The notes below the pieces were generated by a model. The model was not told the origin of the DNA. It saw only the letters and a program-made list of their open reading frames with translations, and searched no databases. A stretch of DNA of 64,000 nucleotides from Anaerolineaceae bacterium. GTDB taxonomy: Bacteria > Chloroflexota > Anaerolineae > Aggregatilineales > Phototrophicaceae. The stretch spans positions 1,736,001 to 1,800,000 of the forward strand of contig NZXX01000001.1 in assembly GCA_002702065.1 (NCBI GenBank), given 5' to 3'. The number at the start of each line of letters is the position of its first letter. Position 1 is the first letter of the stretch. Shown here piece by piece: positions 49,806-58,097 of the stretch. Position numbers and translations under genes: made by a program.

Positions 49806-51308
49806 TCAATCCGATGTGTTGACTCGCCAGATGATGCTGTATTGATCGAGGTAGACAATTTGCATGTTCGGGTCATTGGCGGCCTGATCGGCGAACGCGT
49901 CGTGCTGTCGATCGCCGACGACGTAGGGTGCCCCATATGTGTTGAGGATGAAACCCGATGGCTGCTCCACCCGTCCCTGCGTGATGGAAACCCACAGATT
50001 CCACAGGTCCGGACTGGCAAGCTGGAGATAGGTAGGGTCGAGGCCAACCAGGTAAGCATTCTGTGTATTATGGAAAAACAGATAGGGGAAGTCATCCCAG
50101 TCCAGCTGAAAGATCATGGTTCCCGCTTCGGTATTTGCGTGCAGCCACGCTGCGGCCCCCTGCATGTAATCCGCACTTTTTGCATCCCTGATATCAGCGG
50201 CGGTGGACCGAACGGTTGCCACGGCTAACACGAGCACGGGGAGCAGGAAAAACACGCCATATAGCGGTTTTAGCGAACGTTGGCGTGGAATTGGGGGCGA
50301 CAATGTACGCCAGCTAAACCTGCTTCTGCCCCAGGCTATGGCACAGAATAAGAGCGCAAAAGGCGGGTAATACTCGATGAAACGGCGTGATCGAAACACC
50401 ATGTAGAGCGTCAGCAAGGCAATCAACAGAAGGGTGGTTTCAACGCGGTCACGCCTTTTGTGGCGAAAGCTGGGTGCCAGCACGCCAGCCGCCATCGCCA
50501 GCATCGCACCGAAGGCATTGCGCAGCAGCACGTTGGTGTCGTAAGGGTACCATTCATTACCGACCCGAATACTGCTGTTGATGTCGACTTTTTCGCCCAG
50601 ATGCTCGATGATGAAGCTGATATTCTGCGGGAAATAGGGGTTCACGATCAGCCCCAGCGTCATACCCACCAGTGCATAGGCAATCGGTTTCCACGCCAGG
50701 TGCCGTTCAGTAATCGCTTCTGCGACGGTATACAGACCGATAATCACGGGGAGCAGAATGAAGCCGTTATAGAGCCAGGTAAACGCAAAGGTACACAGCG
50801 CCAGCCAGCGATAACGCCTTTGGAACAGCAGATACAACGTGATCAGGATAATGAGCACCGCCGCAGCCTGAGTCCGAATCATGAGCATTCTATAGAGGAA
50901 TGTTGATGAGGTGGCCGCGATGCCGAGAGTCCAGATGAGCGCGAAGCGTACCTGAAGCAAGCGTAACAAAGCCCAGAATACCACGACGATGCTGCCAACA
51001 ACCACAGCCTGCGCAAGTTTCGCCCCGGCAATGCCACCCCAATAGACCCAGGGGGCCAGGTAGAGGTGATAGAGCAGGTGATGATCGACAAAGTGCTGCG
51101 GTGCCAGAATGGTTAACGGCAGCCAGGGGAAATCCAGGCGAAGACTGCGCTGCGCAAGAATCTGTGATGCGATCCGGCTATGATAATAATCATCGGTGCC
51201 GACAAACCCGACGGTGGATGACAACAGGAAGGCAGCCAACAGGAAACCAGCGCCAAACAGAACCAATGGCACCAACCACCGTATGCGCGTTCGCCAAGTT
51301 TTGGTCAT
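49806..51308 (-). CDS. GT-C fold membrane glycosyltransferase-like protein
   Basis: About 500 residues from MTKTWRTRIRW at 51308 (an ATG 21 bases upstream is also possible). One N-terminal membrane segment is followed by an acidic first outer loop with FVGTDDYYHSRIA, which is the layout of GT39/STT3-like GT-C transferases. About ten further segments follow, then a soluble C-terminal domain of about 130 residues (LDWDDFPYLFFHNTQ, YLVGLDPTY). Such enzymes use polyprenyl-phosphate sugars outside the membrane. No related gene is beside it; it may serve the polysaccharide locus or protein glycosylation. Family call moderate. Confidence 0.65.
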   Translation of the reverse strand: MTKTWRTRIRWLVPLVLFGAGFLLAAFLLSSTVGFVGTDDYYHSRIASQILAQRSLRLDFPWLPLTILAPQHFVDHHLLYHLYLAPWVYWGGIAGAKLAQAVVVGSIVVVFWALLRLLQVRFALIWTLGIAATSSTFLYRMLMIRTQAAAVLIILITLYLLFQRRYRWLALCTFAFTWLYNGFILLPVIIGLYTVAEAITERHLAWKPIAYALVGMTLGLIVNPYFPQNISFIIEHLGEKVDINSSIRVGNEWYPYDTNVLLRNAFGAMLAMAAGVLAPSFRHKRRDRVETTLLLIALLTLYMVFRSRRFIEYYPPFALLFCAIAWGRSRFSWRTLSPPIPRQRSLKPLYGVFFLLPVLVLAVATVRSTAADIRDAKSADYMQGAAAWLHANTEAGTMIFQLDWDDFPYLFFHNTQNAYLVGLDPTYLQLASPDLWNLWVSITQGRVEQPSGFILNTYGAPYVVGDRQHDAFADQAANDPNMQIVYLDQYSIIWRVNTSD

Positions 51309-51455
51309 ACTTCCCGTGTCCTGATTCAACCAGACGGATTGGCTCCGATGTTACCGTGATGCTGAAAACGTCTTTGCACGCCGGGAAAAGTTACGGTCAG
51401 TTTGCAGCTTTGCTGGTTGATGTGGATAACTCCTACGATAAATTCCGTGAAAAAC

Positions 51456-51483
51456 TTGTGTTGAACAAAAAACGCGCTATAAT
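51456..51483 (+). promoter_or_regulatory. Promoter of the IclR gene
   Basis: TTGTGT (51456-51461) and a perfect TATAAT (51478-51483) with a 16-base spacer, 70 bases before the ATG at 51554. The transcription start would fall near 51490, just before two repeat elements. Confidence 0.5.
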
Positions 51484-51499
51484 GCTGTGCATCATTATA

Positions 51500-51529
51500 G
51501 AATGTATTCAGTATTATTGAATGTGTTCA
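51500..51529. promoter_or_regulatory. Two direct repeats GAATGTRTTCA, candidate IclR operators
   Basis: GAATGTATTCA (51500-51510) and GAATGTGTTCA (51519-51529) differ by one base. Each is nearly palindromic (GAAT/ATTC, TGAA/TTCA), and they are 19 bases apart start to start, about two helical turns. They lie between the TATAAT box and the IclR start, fitting autoregulation by a regulator that binds as a dimer of dimers. Confidence 0.5.
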
Positions 51530-51553
51530 TTGTTTTTGAAAAGTTGGTTAGCA

Positions 51554-52330
51554 ATGATTCAGGTTTTGGAACGTGCTTTTGCGGCACTGACCCTCCTCAG
51601 TAAGCAGGATCTGGGCTTAACAGAACTTGCCGATACTTTACAACTCCAAAAGAGTACCCTACATAATATCCTGAAATCGCTGGAAACTCTGGGGGCGGTT
51701 GCGCGTACAGAATCTGGTCTTTATGCACTTGGCCCCAAGCTTATTCAACTGACTGAACAGCAGACCAGAGATCTTACCCTCAATCTCATCGCGCAGCACG
51801 GCGTTGAACGCCTGGCAGGGCGTATCCGGCAGACGGTGGTGGTGTCTGTCCTGCGGGGTGAATATCGCTACCATATTGCCAACGCGGCTGCGAACCCCGA
51901 TGTGCGTGTGAAGGTCAACCTCACCGAAAAGAAATCCCCCTACAACATGTGTACGGGGCGCATTCTTCTGGCGTACCTGGATGAAGAAGCGCTGGGTGCC
52001 GTCGTGGCGGCGCGCGGAATGCCGGGCGAAGAATGGCCAGGCATCGACAGTATGGGTGCGATGCATGCGGCTTTGGGGCACATTCGTGAAGAAGGCATTA
52101 CCTTTGATCTGACGCCGGACAACCGCTGGCGCTCTATGGCGGTACCGGTTTTTGGCCCAGACAACGAGAACTGGGCCGCGATGGGTGTCGGGATGCCGGA
52201 AGCAGATTTTACTGATGATAACCGGGAACGGGTCATTCATGAACTGAGGAATTCATCCCAGTTTATGAGTGATTCGCTCAATGTGGCATATGGAAATTTT
52301 GGCCCGCAACTCAGTTTGTCCAATATTTGA
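51554..52330 (+). CDS. IclR family transcriptional regulator
   Basis: 258 residues from the ATG at 51554, where homology begins (MIQVLERAFAALTLLSKQD). A winged helix (GLTELADTLQLQKSTLHNIL) is followed by the IclR effector domain (LTEKKSPYNMCTGRILLAYL; IREEGITFDLTPDNRWRSMA; VPVFGPDNENWAAMGVGMPE). No clear ribosome site. Located 80 bases before the family 5 binding-protein gene in the same direction, it heads the operon to 61.6 kb and probably responds to an uptake product or catabolic intermediate. Confidence 0.9.
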   Translation: MIQVLERAFAALTLLSKQDLGLTELADTLQLQKSTLHNILKSLETLGAVARTESGLYALGPKLIQLTEQQTRDLTLNLIAQHGVERLAGRIRQTVVVSVLRGEYRYHIANAAANPDVRVKVNLTEKKSPYNMCTGRILLAYLDEEALGAVVAARGMPGEEWPGIDSMGAMHAALGHIREEGITFDLTPDNRWRSMAVPVFGPDNENWAAMGVGMPEADFTDDNRERVIHELRNSSQFMSDSLNVAYGNFGPQLSLSNI

Positions 52331-52410
52331 CGCAGGGGAGGTGCGCTGTTATTCAAGAAAACCGTTTGCACATGATTTACTGATTAATTCTTCAGGAGGT
52401 TACGACAAGA

Positions 52411-54351
52411 ATGGTTGTCAAACATCATTTTTCTTTGAAACTCATCTTTACCTTGATTGTGCTGCTTTTGACCAGCATCGTTGGGGTAGCACAGGAGCAG
52501 TACACCGGCGCGCCGATGCTCGATGATCTGGTCGCCGACGGCACCCTGCCGCCTGTCGACGAGCGGCTGCCAGCCAATCCGCTGGTGGTTGAGCCAATTG
52601 AGGCTATCGGCCAGTATGGCGGTACATGGCGTACTGGTCTGCGCGGCGGGACGGATCACGTCTGGCTGCAACGCACCATCGGTTACGATCAACTGGTTCG
52701 TTGGGACATGAATTGGGAAAATGTGATCCCCAATGTCGCCGAAAGCTTCGAGTTTAACGACGAAGGGACCGAATTCACCTTCCACCTGCGTGAAGGTATG
52801 AAATGGTCGGATGGCGCGCCCTTTACCGCAGAAGATATTCGTTTTTATGTGGAAGACCTCATTCTGTATGAGGATGAGAACACAACGTCACCCGGTGTGC
52901 CGGGGCTGCTGCGCGTCGGGCCAGAAACATTTCAGTTTGAGGTGGTAGACGACTACACGGTCAAATTCATCTTTTCCGCGCCGAATGGTCTGTTCATGCA
53001 GCGCATGGCGCGCGGCGACGGTGCATCCTTCACCGCCTACCCGAAACATTATTTCGAGCAGTTCCACCCCTTGTATAACGAAAACGTCGATGACCTGGTG
53101 GCGGAAGCCGGTGTGGCGGATTGGCGCGAGCTGATGACGCTGCGCGGTGGCGCTGGTGCAGGTGTGGAATTCTGGCAGAACGCCGGTATCCCGACCCTGA
53201 ACGCGTGGGTGATTACCACCCCATATGGTACCGGGACCCAGGTTGTGGCAGAACGCAACCCGTACTACTTCAAGGTGGATCCGGAAGGTCAGCAGCTGCC
53301 GTACCTGGATCGTGTGCAGTATACCCAGTTTGAAGACGTCGAAATCTTTACGCTGGCTGTGTTGAATGGCGAGATCGACATGCAGGATCGTCACATCAAC
53401 ACCATTACCAACCGGGCGGTGCTGTTCGATGGTCAGGAAGCGGGCGACTATCACTTCTACAGCCTGTCACCAGACATCATGAATACCACGACGATCATGT
53501 TCAATTTCACCCACCCCGATCCGATGAAGCGCGAAATCTTCCAGAACAAGGATTTCCGCGCCGGTCTGTCTCATGCCATTAACCGGCAGGAGATTATTGA
53601 CCTGATCTACATCGGTCAGGGCGAACCCTGGCAGGCGGCGCCGCGGCCAGAGGCACCTTTCTATAATGAGGAATTCGGCAAGCAGTTTACGGAATACGAC
53701 CCTGAACTGGCGAGCGAGTACCTGGACAAGGTGCTGCCGGAAAAGGATGCTGATGGCTATCGTCTGGGGCCGGATGGCAATCGCTTCTCATTTGTCATCA
53801 CCGTGAGTGATGCGCCCTACACCGAGAACCCCAGTGTCATCGAGCAGGTGGTCCGTTACTTGCAGGAAGCGGGCGTGGATGCGCAGTTCGACGTGGTTGA
53901 CCGTGCGCTGCTGACGGAGCGCCAGTCGAATAACCAGCACGATGCCTGGATCTGGGCTGGTGGTGGTGGCCTGGATAATATCCTGAACCCGAGCTGGTAT
54001 GTGCCGGTTGAACCCGGTGGCGCGACGATTGGCCGTGCCTGGGAAGTCTGGTACGCCAACTCGAGTGACCCGCTGGCGGAGGAACCGCCCCAGTTCATCA
54101 AGGATCATCAGGCGATGTACGACGCACTGTCTGCTGAGCCAAACCCGGAACGGCAGGCCGAGATGATGCGCGAACTGCTGGAATACTCGAAAGATCAATT
54201 CTATGTGATCGGTATCAACTTGATGCCGATGACGTACGGGATTGTCAAGAACAATTTCCGCAACGTGCCGCCCCAGATGTTTGATGCGGTATCGGTGCTG
54301 AACCCAGGCTATACCAACACCTTTACCTACTTCTTTGACGACAGTATGTAA
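52411..54351 (+). CDS. ABC transporter substrate-binding protein, family 5 (Dpp/Opp type)
   Basis: 646 residues; AGGAGGT stands about ten bases before the ATG. The signal peptide ends VGVAQ, with no lipobox. Family 5 features: ERLPANPLVVEPIEAIGQYG, LREGMKWSDGAPFTAEDIRF, FRAGLSHAINRQEIIDLIYI and YLQEAGVDAQFDVVDRALL. The YTGAPMLDD start of the mature protein resembles the incomplete gene at 63691, so they are paralogues. Since it is followed by DppBCDF and a GH105-like enzyme, the ligand is probably an unsaturated uronic-acid-containing oligosaccharide. Confidence 0.9.
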   Translation: MVVKHHFSLKLIFTLIVLLLTSIVGVAQEQYTGAPMLDDLVADGTLPPVDERLPANPLVVEPIEAIGQYGGTWRTGLRGGTDHVWLQRTIGYDQLVRWDMNWENVIPNVAESFEFNDEGTEFTFHLREGMKWSDGAPFTAEDIRFYVEDLILYEDENTTSPGVPGLLRVGPETFQFEVVDDYTVKFIFSAPNGLFMQRMARGDGASFTAYPKHYFEQFHPLYNENVDDLVAEAGVADWRELMTLRGGAGAGVEFWQNAGIPTLNAWVITTPYGTGTQVVAERNPYYFKVDPEGQQLPYLDRVQYTQFEDVEIFTLAVLNGEIDMQDRHINTITNRAVLFDGQEAGDYHFYSLSPDIMNTTTIMFNFTHPDPMKREIFQNKDFRAGLSHAINRQEIIDLIYIGQGEPWQAAPRPEAPFYNEEFGKQFTEYDPELASEYLDKVLPEKDADGYRLGPDGNRFSFVITVSDAPYTENPSVIEQVVRYLQEAGVDAQFDVVDRALLTERQSNNQHDAWIWAGGGGLDNILNPSWYVPVEPGGATIGRAWEVWYANSSDPLAEEPPQFIKDHQAMYDALSAEPNPERQAEMMRELLEYSKDQFYVIGINLMPMTYGIVKNNFRNVPPQMFDAVSVLNPGYTNTFTYFFDDSM

Positions 54352-54361
54352 TCGTGTCTTT

Positions 54362-54389
54362 CCGGGGCAGGTGACTATGCCTGCCCCGG
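54362..54389 (+). terminator. Hairpin after the binding-protein gene
   Basis: A perfect 10-base-pair GC-rich stem (54362-54371 with 54380-54389) with an eight-base loop, starting 11 bases after the binding-protein stop. No T-run follows, so it more likely stabilises the upstream mRNA or slows polymerase. Confidence 0.6.
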
Positions 54390-54417
54390 TCATCATTATC
54401 GACCATCGAGCAGGGAC

Positions 54418-55503
54418 ATGAGCCTGATGAGTAAGAAACCATCCTTAATTGACGTAGACATTCATCCGGTTGCCAATCGCACACGTATGCTGGATTTTCT
54501 GGCGGAACCCTGGCGCACGCGGGTTGCCAGAGGCAATACCGGCCCCAGCAGCCTGGGATACTGGAACCCCAATGGCGTGAATCGGCCTGACGCCATTACC
54601 GAGGACGGCCAGCGGGTTGAAGCCAATCCACAGGCGCTTGCCAAGCATCTGTTTGATCTTTATGACCTGGAATACGGCATTTTTAATCCCGGTGGCTCAC
54701 TGCATGCTGGCTTGTCGCCGGAGCCGGATTTTTCGGCTGCACTGGTCGGGGCGATCAACGATGTGTTCATTCATGACTGGCTGCCTGTCGACCCGCGCTT
54801 TCGCACATCACTGGTCATCTCGCCCGGCGACCCGAACCTGGCCGTCGAGCAAATTCACAAATATGGCGATCATCCGGGCGTGGTGCAGGTGTTGATGCCG
54901 AGCGGTTCCGTATTTCCCTACGGGCATCGCTACTATCACCCCATTTATGAGGCGGCTGTCGCACATGATCTGCCTTTGGCAATTCACCCTGGCAGTGAGG
55001 GCAACGGTGTAAGTGGCAAATCGACGTCCGCCGGTTATGCCGGGGGCTATTTTGAATGGCACACATCGCTTGCCAGCAATTATATTGCGCATCTGGTGAG
55101 CCTGATCGCAGAAGGCGTCTTCGTCAAATTCCCCACCATGAAGTTTGTACTGATTGAGGGTGGTGTGTCATGGGTGCCATCGATGTTATGGCGGCTGGAC
55201 AAGAACTGGAAGTCGCTGCGTATGACCGTGCCGTGGCTGGACCGTCCCCCGAGTGAATTTGTCGCGGACCACATTCGCCTGACAACCCAGCCGATTGAGG
55301 AACCGGAAGACCCCGCGCATCTGCACGCCATTCTGGATATGTTCCCGGTCGAACGCATGCTGATGTTCTCGACCGATTTCCCGCACTGGGATGGTGATAC
55401 ACCGGACTTTTCGATGCGTTTGCTGCCGAAGAAACTGCACAGCCGGGTCATGTCCGAAAATGCACGCGAATTGTACAAACTGCCTGTGGTGGAACATGCC
55501 TAA
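54418..55503 (+). CDS. Amidohydrolase family protein (PF04909, ACMSD-like)
   Basis: 361 residues (start at 54418; ATG at 54427 also possible). Metal-dependent hydrolase/decarboxylase barrel: DVDIHP near residues 12-17 supplies the N-terminal metal His, LAIHPGSEG a second, KFVLIEGGVSWVPSM a third region and FSTDFPHWDGDTPDF the conserved Asp. PF04909 includes decarboxylases and lactonases. The stop overlaps the start of a Rieske protein gene by 8 bases. That pairing suggests a joint function, for example cleavage linked to an oxidative step on a substrate brought in by the surrounding Dpp transporter. Confidence 0.85.
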   Translation: MSLMSKKPSLIDVDIHPVANRTRMLDFLAEPWRTRVARGNTGPSSLGYWNPNGVNRPDAITEDGQRVEANPQALAKHLFDLYDLEYGIFNPGGSLHAGLSPEPDFSAALVGAINDVFIHDWLPVDPRFRTSLVISPGDPNLAVEQIHKYGDHPGVVQVLMPSGSVFPYGHRYYHPIYEAAVAHDLPLAIHPGSEGNGVSGKSTSAGYAGGYFEWHTSLASNYIAHLVSLIAEGVFVKFPTMKFVLIEGGVSWVPSMLWRLDKNWKSLRMTVPWLDRPPSEFVADHIRLTTQPIEEPEDPAHLHAILDMFPVERMLMFSTDFPHWDGDTPDFSMRLLPKKLHSRVMSENARELYKLPVVEHA

Positions 55504-55873
55504 GACAACAACTGAGCAGCGTTTCGCGGTGGCCTCGGTTGAAGAACTGCCGCTGGGAGCGCGAAAAATTGTCGAGATCAACAATCGTTCGATTGGCGTT
55601 TTTAACGTAAACGGCCAGTATGTTGCCGTGCTCAATCTATGCCCGCACGAGCTGGCCCCGGTGTGCAAAGGCCGGGTGAGCGGCACGACCGCAGTTTCGA
55701 TGCCGGGTCAGTACAACTGGGGGCAGGAAGGCGAAATCCTCTATTGCCCCTGGCACGGGTGGGAGTTTAACCTGCTGACGGGCGACTGCCTGACCGATAA
55801 ACGGCGCTTGTTTCATTATCCGGTCGAAGTGGAGGATGGCACCGTTTATTTGTTATGGAAAGGCAAAACCTAG
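55496..55873 (+). CDS. Stand-alone Rieske [2Fe-2S] protein
   Basis: 125 residues from the ATG at 55496, inside the amidohydrolase end. The cluster ligands are C49-x-H51 (LCPHELAP) and C84-x2-H87 (YCPWHGWEF). The stretch between the two pairs is 32 residues, about twice the usual 15-17, because of an insertion around GTTAVSMPGQYNWGQEGE. There is no membrane segment and no oxygenase catalytic domain, so it is a soluble electron carrier of the ferredoxin type. No reductase or terminal oxygenase is encoded nearby; its partner may be the adjacent amidohydrolase or a distant oxygenase. Confidence 0.85.
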   Translation: MPKTTTEQRFAVASVEELPLGARKIVEINNRSIGVFNVNGQYVAVLNLCPHELAPVCKGRVSGTTAVSMPGQYNWGQEGEILYCPWHGWEFNLLTGDCLTDKRRLFHYPVEVEDGTVYLLWKGKT

Positions 55874-55923
55874 CGTTTTTGTAAATCTACTGTTTCGGAA
55901 TAAGCCAGTTTCAGGAATTCATT

Positions 55924-56925
55924 ATGCTAGAGTTTGTCATACGTCGAATCTTTTACATCATCCCGACGATGTTCTTTATTTCCATCGTGTCATTTGTCAT
56001 CATTCAGCTTCCGCCGGGTGATTACCTGACCACGATGGTGAGCACCATGAACGCGCAGGGTGATGAAGTTGATCCCCAGCTGTTGGAATATCTGGAAACC
56101 CGGTACGGGCTTAATCAGCCAGTCCATGTCCAGTATTTCAAATGGATGGCCGGGATCATTACACAGGGCGATTTTGGTACTTCGTTTGAATGGAATCGTC
56201 CGGTTTCAACCCTGATGTGGGATCGAATCGGACTGACATTTGTTATCTCGCTGACCACGCTGTTGTTCACCTGGATTGTGGCGTTCCCGGTGGGCATTTA
56301 CTCCGCTGTTCGCAAGTACACCATCGGCGACTATATCCTGACAACGATTGGGTTTGTCGGACTTGCCATCCCCAATTTCCTGCTTGCGCTGGTGCTGATG
56401 TATGCCTCCTACCGTGTCTTCAATCAGAGCGTAGGCGGGTTGTTTTCGCCGGAATATGTGGATGCACCCTGGAGTTGGGGCCGGTTTATGGACCTGCTGG
56501 CTCACCTGTGGATTCCGGTCGTCATCATTGGAACTGCCGGTACAGCCGGGTTGATCCGTATCATGCGGGCCAACCTGATGGATGAACTGAAAAAGCCCTA
56601 TGTCGAAGCAGCCCGCCTGAAAGGGCAAAAAGAGTGGCTGGTTATCGTGAAGTATCCGGTGCGGGTGGCGCTTAACCCATTTATCAGCACGGTTGGCTGG
56701 CTGCTGCCGACGCTGGTTTCCGGTTCTGCGATTGTGGCGATTGTGCTGAACCTGCCGACTTCCGGGCCGCTGCTGCTGCGGGCGCTGCGATCACAGGATA
56801 TGTATCTAGCGGGCAGCTTTATTCTCGTGTTGAGCTTTCTGACGGTGATCGGCACGCTGATCTCTGATGTGCTGCTGGCCTGGCTTGATCCACGCGTAAG
56901 ATATGGAAGGACGGGCAGCGCATGA
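55924..56925 (+). CDS. Dpp/Opp-type ABC transporter permease (DppB-like)
   Basis: 333 residues with six membrane segments. IPTMFFISIVSFVIIQLPPG begins the protein, LETRYGLNQPVHVQYFKWM and QGDFGTSFEWNRPV fill the first outer loop, and the coupling loop is KKPYVEAARLKGQKEWLVIV. Starts 50 bases after the Rieske gene; its stop overlaps DppC by 4 bases. Confidence 0.92.
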   Translation: MLEFVIRRIFYIIPTMFFISIVSFVIIQLPPGDYLTTMVSTMNAQGDEVDPQLLEYLETRYGLNQPVHVQYFKWMAGIITQGDFGTSFEWNRPVSTLMWDRIGLTFVISLTTLLFTWIVAFPVGIYSAVRKYTIGDYILTTIGFVGLAIPNFLLALVLMYASYRVFNQSVGGLFSPEYVDAPWSWGRFMDLLAHLWIPVVIIGTAGTAGLIRIMRANLMDELKKPYVEAARLKGQKEWLVIVKYPVRVALNPFISTVGWLLPTLVSGSAIVAIVLNLPTSGPLLLRALRSQDMYLAGSFILVLSFLTVIGTLISDVLLAWLDPRVRYGRTGSA

Positions 56926-58085
56926 GCGATTACTGGCGTTCAGAAGCAGCGACCGGCATGACGATTCCGGAAGCGACCAATAGTGACCCTGATCCACTGG
57001 AACATGAAAGCCGCATCGACGTTGCGCCGCAGTGGAAGCTGACCTGGTGGAAGTTTCGCCAGAATCGGCTGGCTGTGATTGGCGCAATCATCACCATTCT
57101 GATCTATTTTGTCGCCGGTACGGCAGAGTTTTTTGCGCCGTTTCCATCCGAAGTAGTCAGTGCGCAACATACCTATGCGCCACCACAACCCCTGCACTTA
57201 TTCGATAACGGCCAGCTGCGCCCGTTTGTCAACGGGTACACGGTCGAGATCGAGCCGGAAGCCATGCGCCGGGTGTTTGTCGTAGACCCGGAAGTAAAAT
57301 ACTACGTGCGCTTTTTCGGCGCTGGCGAACCTTACAAGCTGCTTGGGTTGTTCGATACCGATATTCATCTGATCGTGCCGGAAGACCCGGATGCCACCAT
57401 GTATCTGCTGGGTGCGGATAGCCTGGGACGCGATGTGCTGAGCCGGATGATTTACGGGGCACGGGTGTCGATGTCGGTTGGTCTGCTCGGCGTGGCGATC
57501 AGCTTTATTCTCGGCATCATCCTGGGCGGCATCTCCGGTTATTATGGCGGCTGGGTCGATAACCTGATTCAGCGCGTCATCGAGTTTTTACGCTCGATTC
57601 CGTCGATCCCGCTGTGGATGGGGTTGGCTGCTGCTTTGCCTGCGGGTATGCCGCCCCTACAGGTTTACTTTTTCATCACCATCATTTTGTCGTTCCTGGG
57701 TTGGACAAGTCTGGCGCGCGTGGTGCGCGGGCGTTTTCTGGCCCTGCGTACTGAAGACTTTGTTATCGCGGCGGAACTGGATGGCAACAGCCGCTTCCGC
57801 ACCATCTGGCGGCACATGGTTCCCTCATTTATGAGTCATATCATTGCTTCGCTGACGCTGGCTATTCCGGGCATGATCCTAGCGGAAACATCGCTGAGCT
57901 TTCTGGGCCTCGGCCTGCGGTCTCCGGTGGTGAGCTGGGGCGTGCTGTTGCAGGATGCCCAGAATATCCGGGCGATTTCGTCGGCGCCCTGGTTGTTCTG
58001 GCCGGGGGTAGCGGTGGTGATTGCGGTGCTGGCGCTCAACTTCATGGGCGATGGCCTGCGCGATGCGGCGGACCCCTATGATTAA
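56922..58085 (+). CDS. Dpp/Opp-type ABC transporter permease (DppC-like) with long outer insert
   Basis: 387 residues, about 100 more than usual. After a cytoplasmic N terminus and the first membrane segment (about 50-70) comes an extracytoplasmic insert of about 100 residues (HLFDNGQLRPFVNGYTVEIE; DTDIHLIVPEDPDATMYLLG) before GADSLGRDVLSRMIYGARVS, where the standard DppC body resumes. The coupling loop is EDFVIAAELDGNSRFRTIWR. The insert may contact the binding protein. The start is coupled to DppB by ATGA. Confidence 0.9.
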   Translation: MSDYWRSEAATGMTIPEATNSDPDPLEHESRIDVAPQWKLTWWKFRQNRLAVIGAIITILIYFVAGTAEFFAPFPSEVVSAQHTYAPPQPLHLFDNGQLRPFVNGYTVEIEPEAMRRVFVVDPEVKYYVRFFGAGEPYKLLGLFDTDIHLIVPEDPDATMYLLGADSLGRDVLSRMIYGARVSMSVGLLGVAISFILGIILGGISGYYGGWVDNLIQRVIEFLRSIPSIPLWMGLAAALPAGMPPLQVYFFITIILSFLGWTSLARVVRGRFLALRTEDFVIAAELDGNSRFRTIWRHMVPSFMSHIIASLTLAIPGMILAETSLSFLGLGLRSPVVSWGVLLQDAQNIRAISSAPWLFWPGVAVVIAVLALNFMGDGLRDAADPYD

Positions 58086-58097
58086 GCGGAGGTATTG

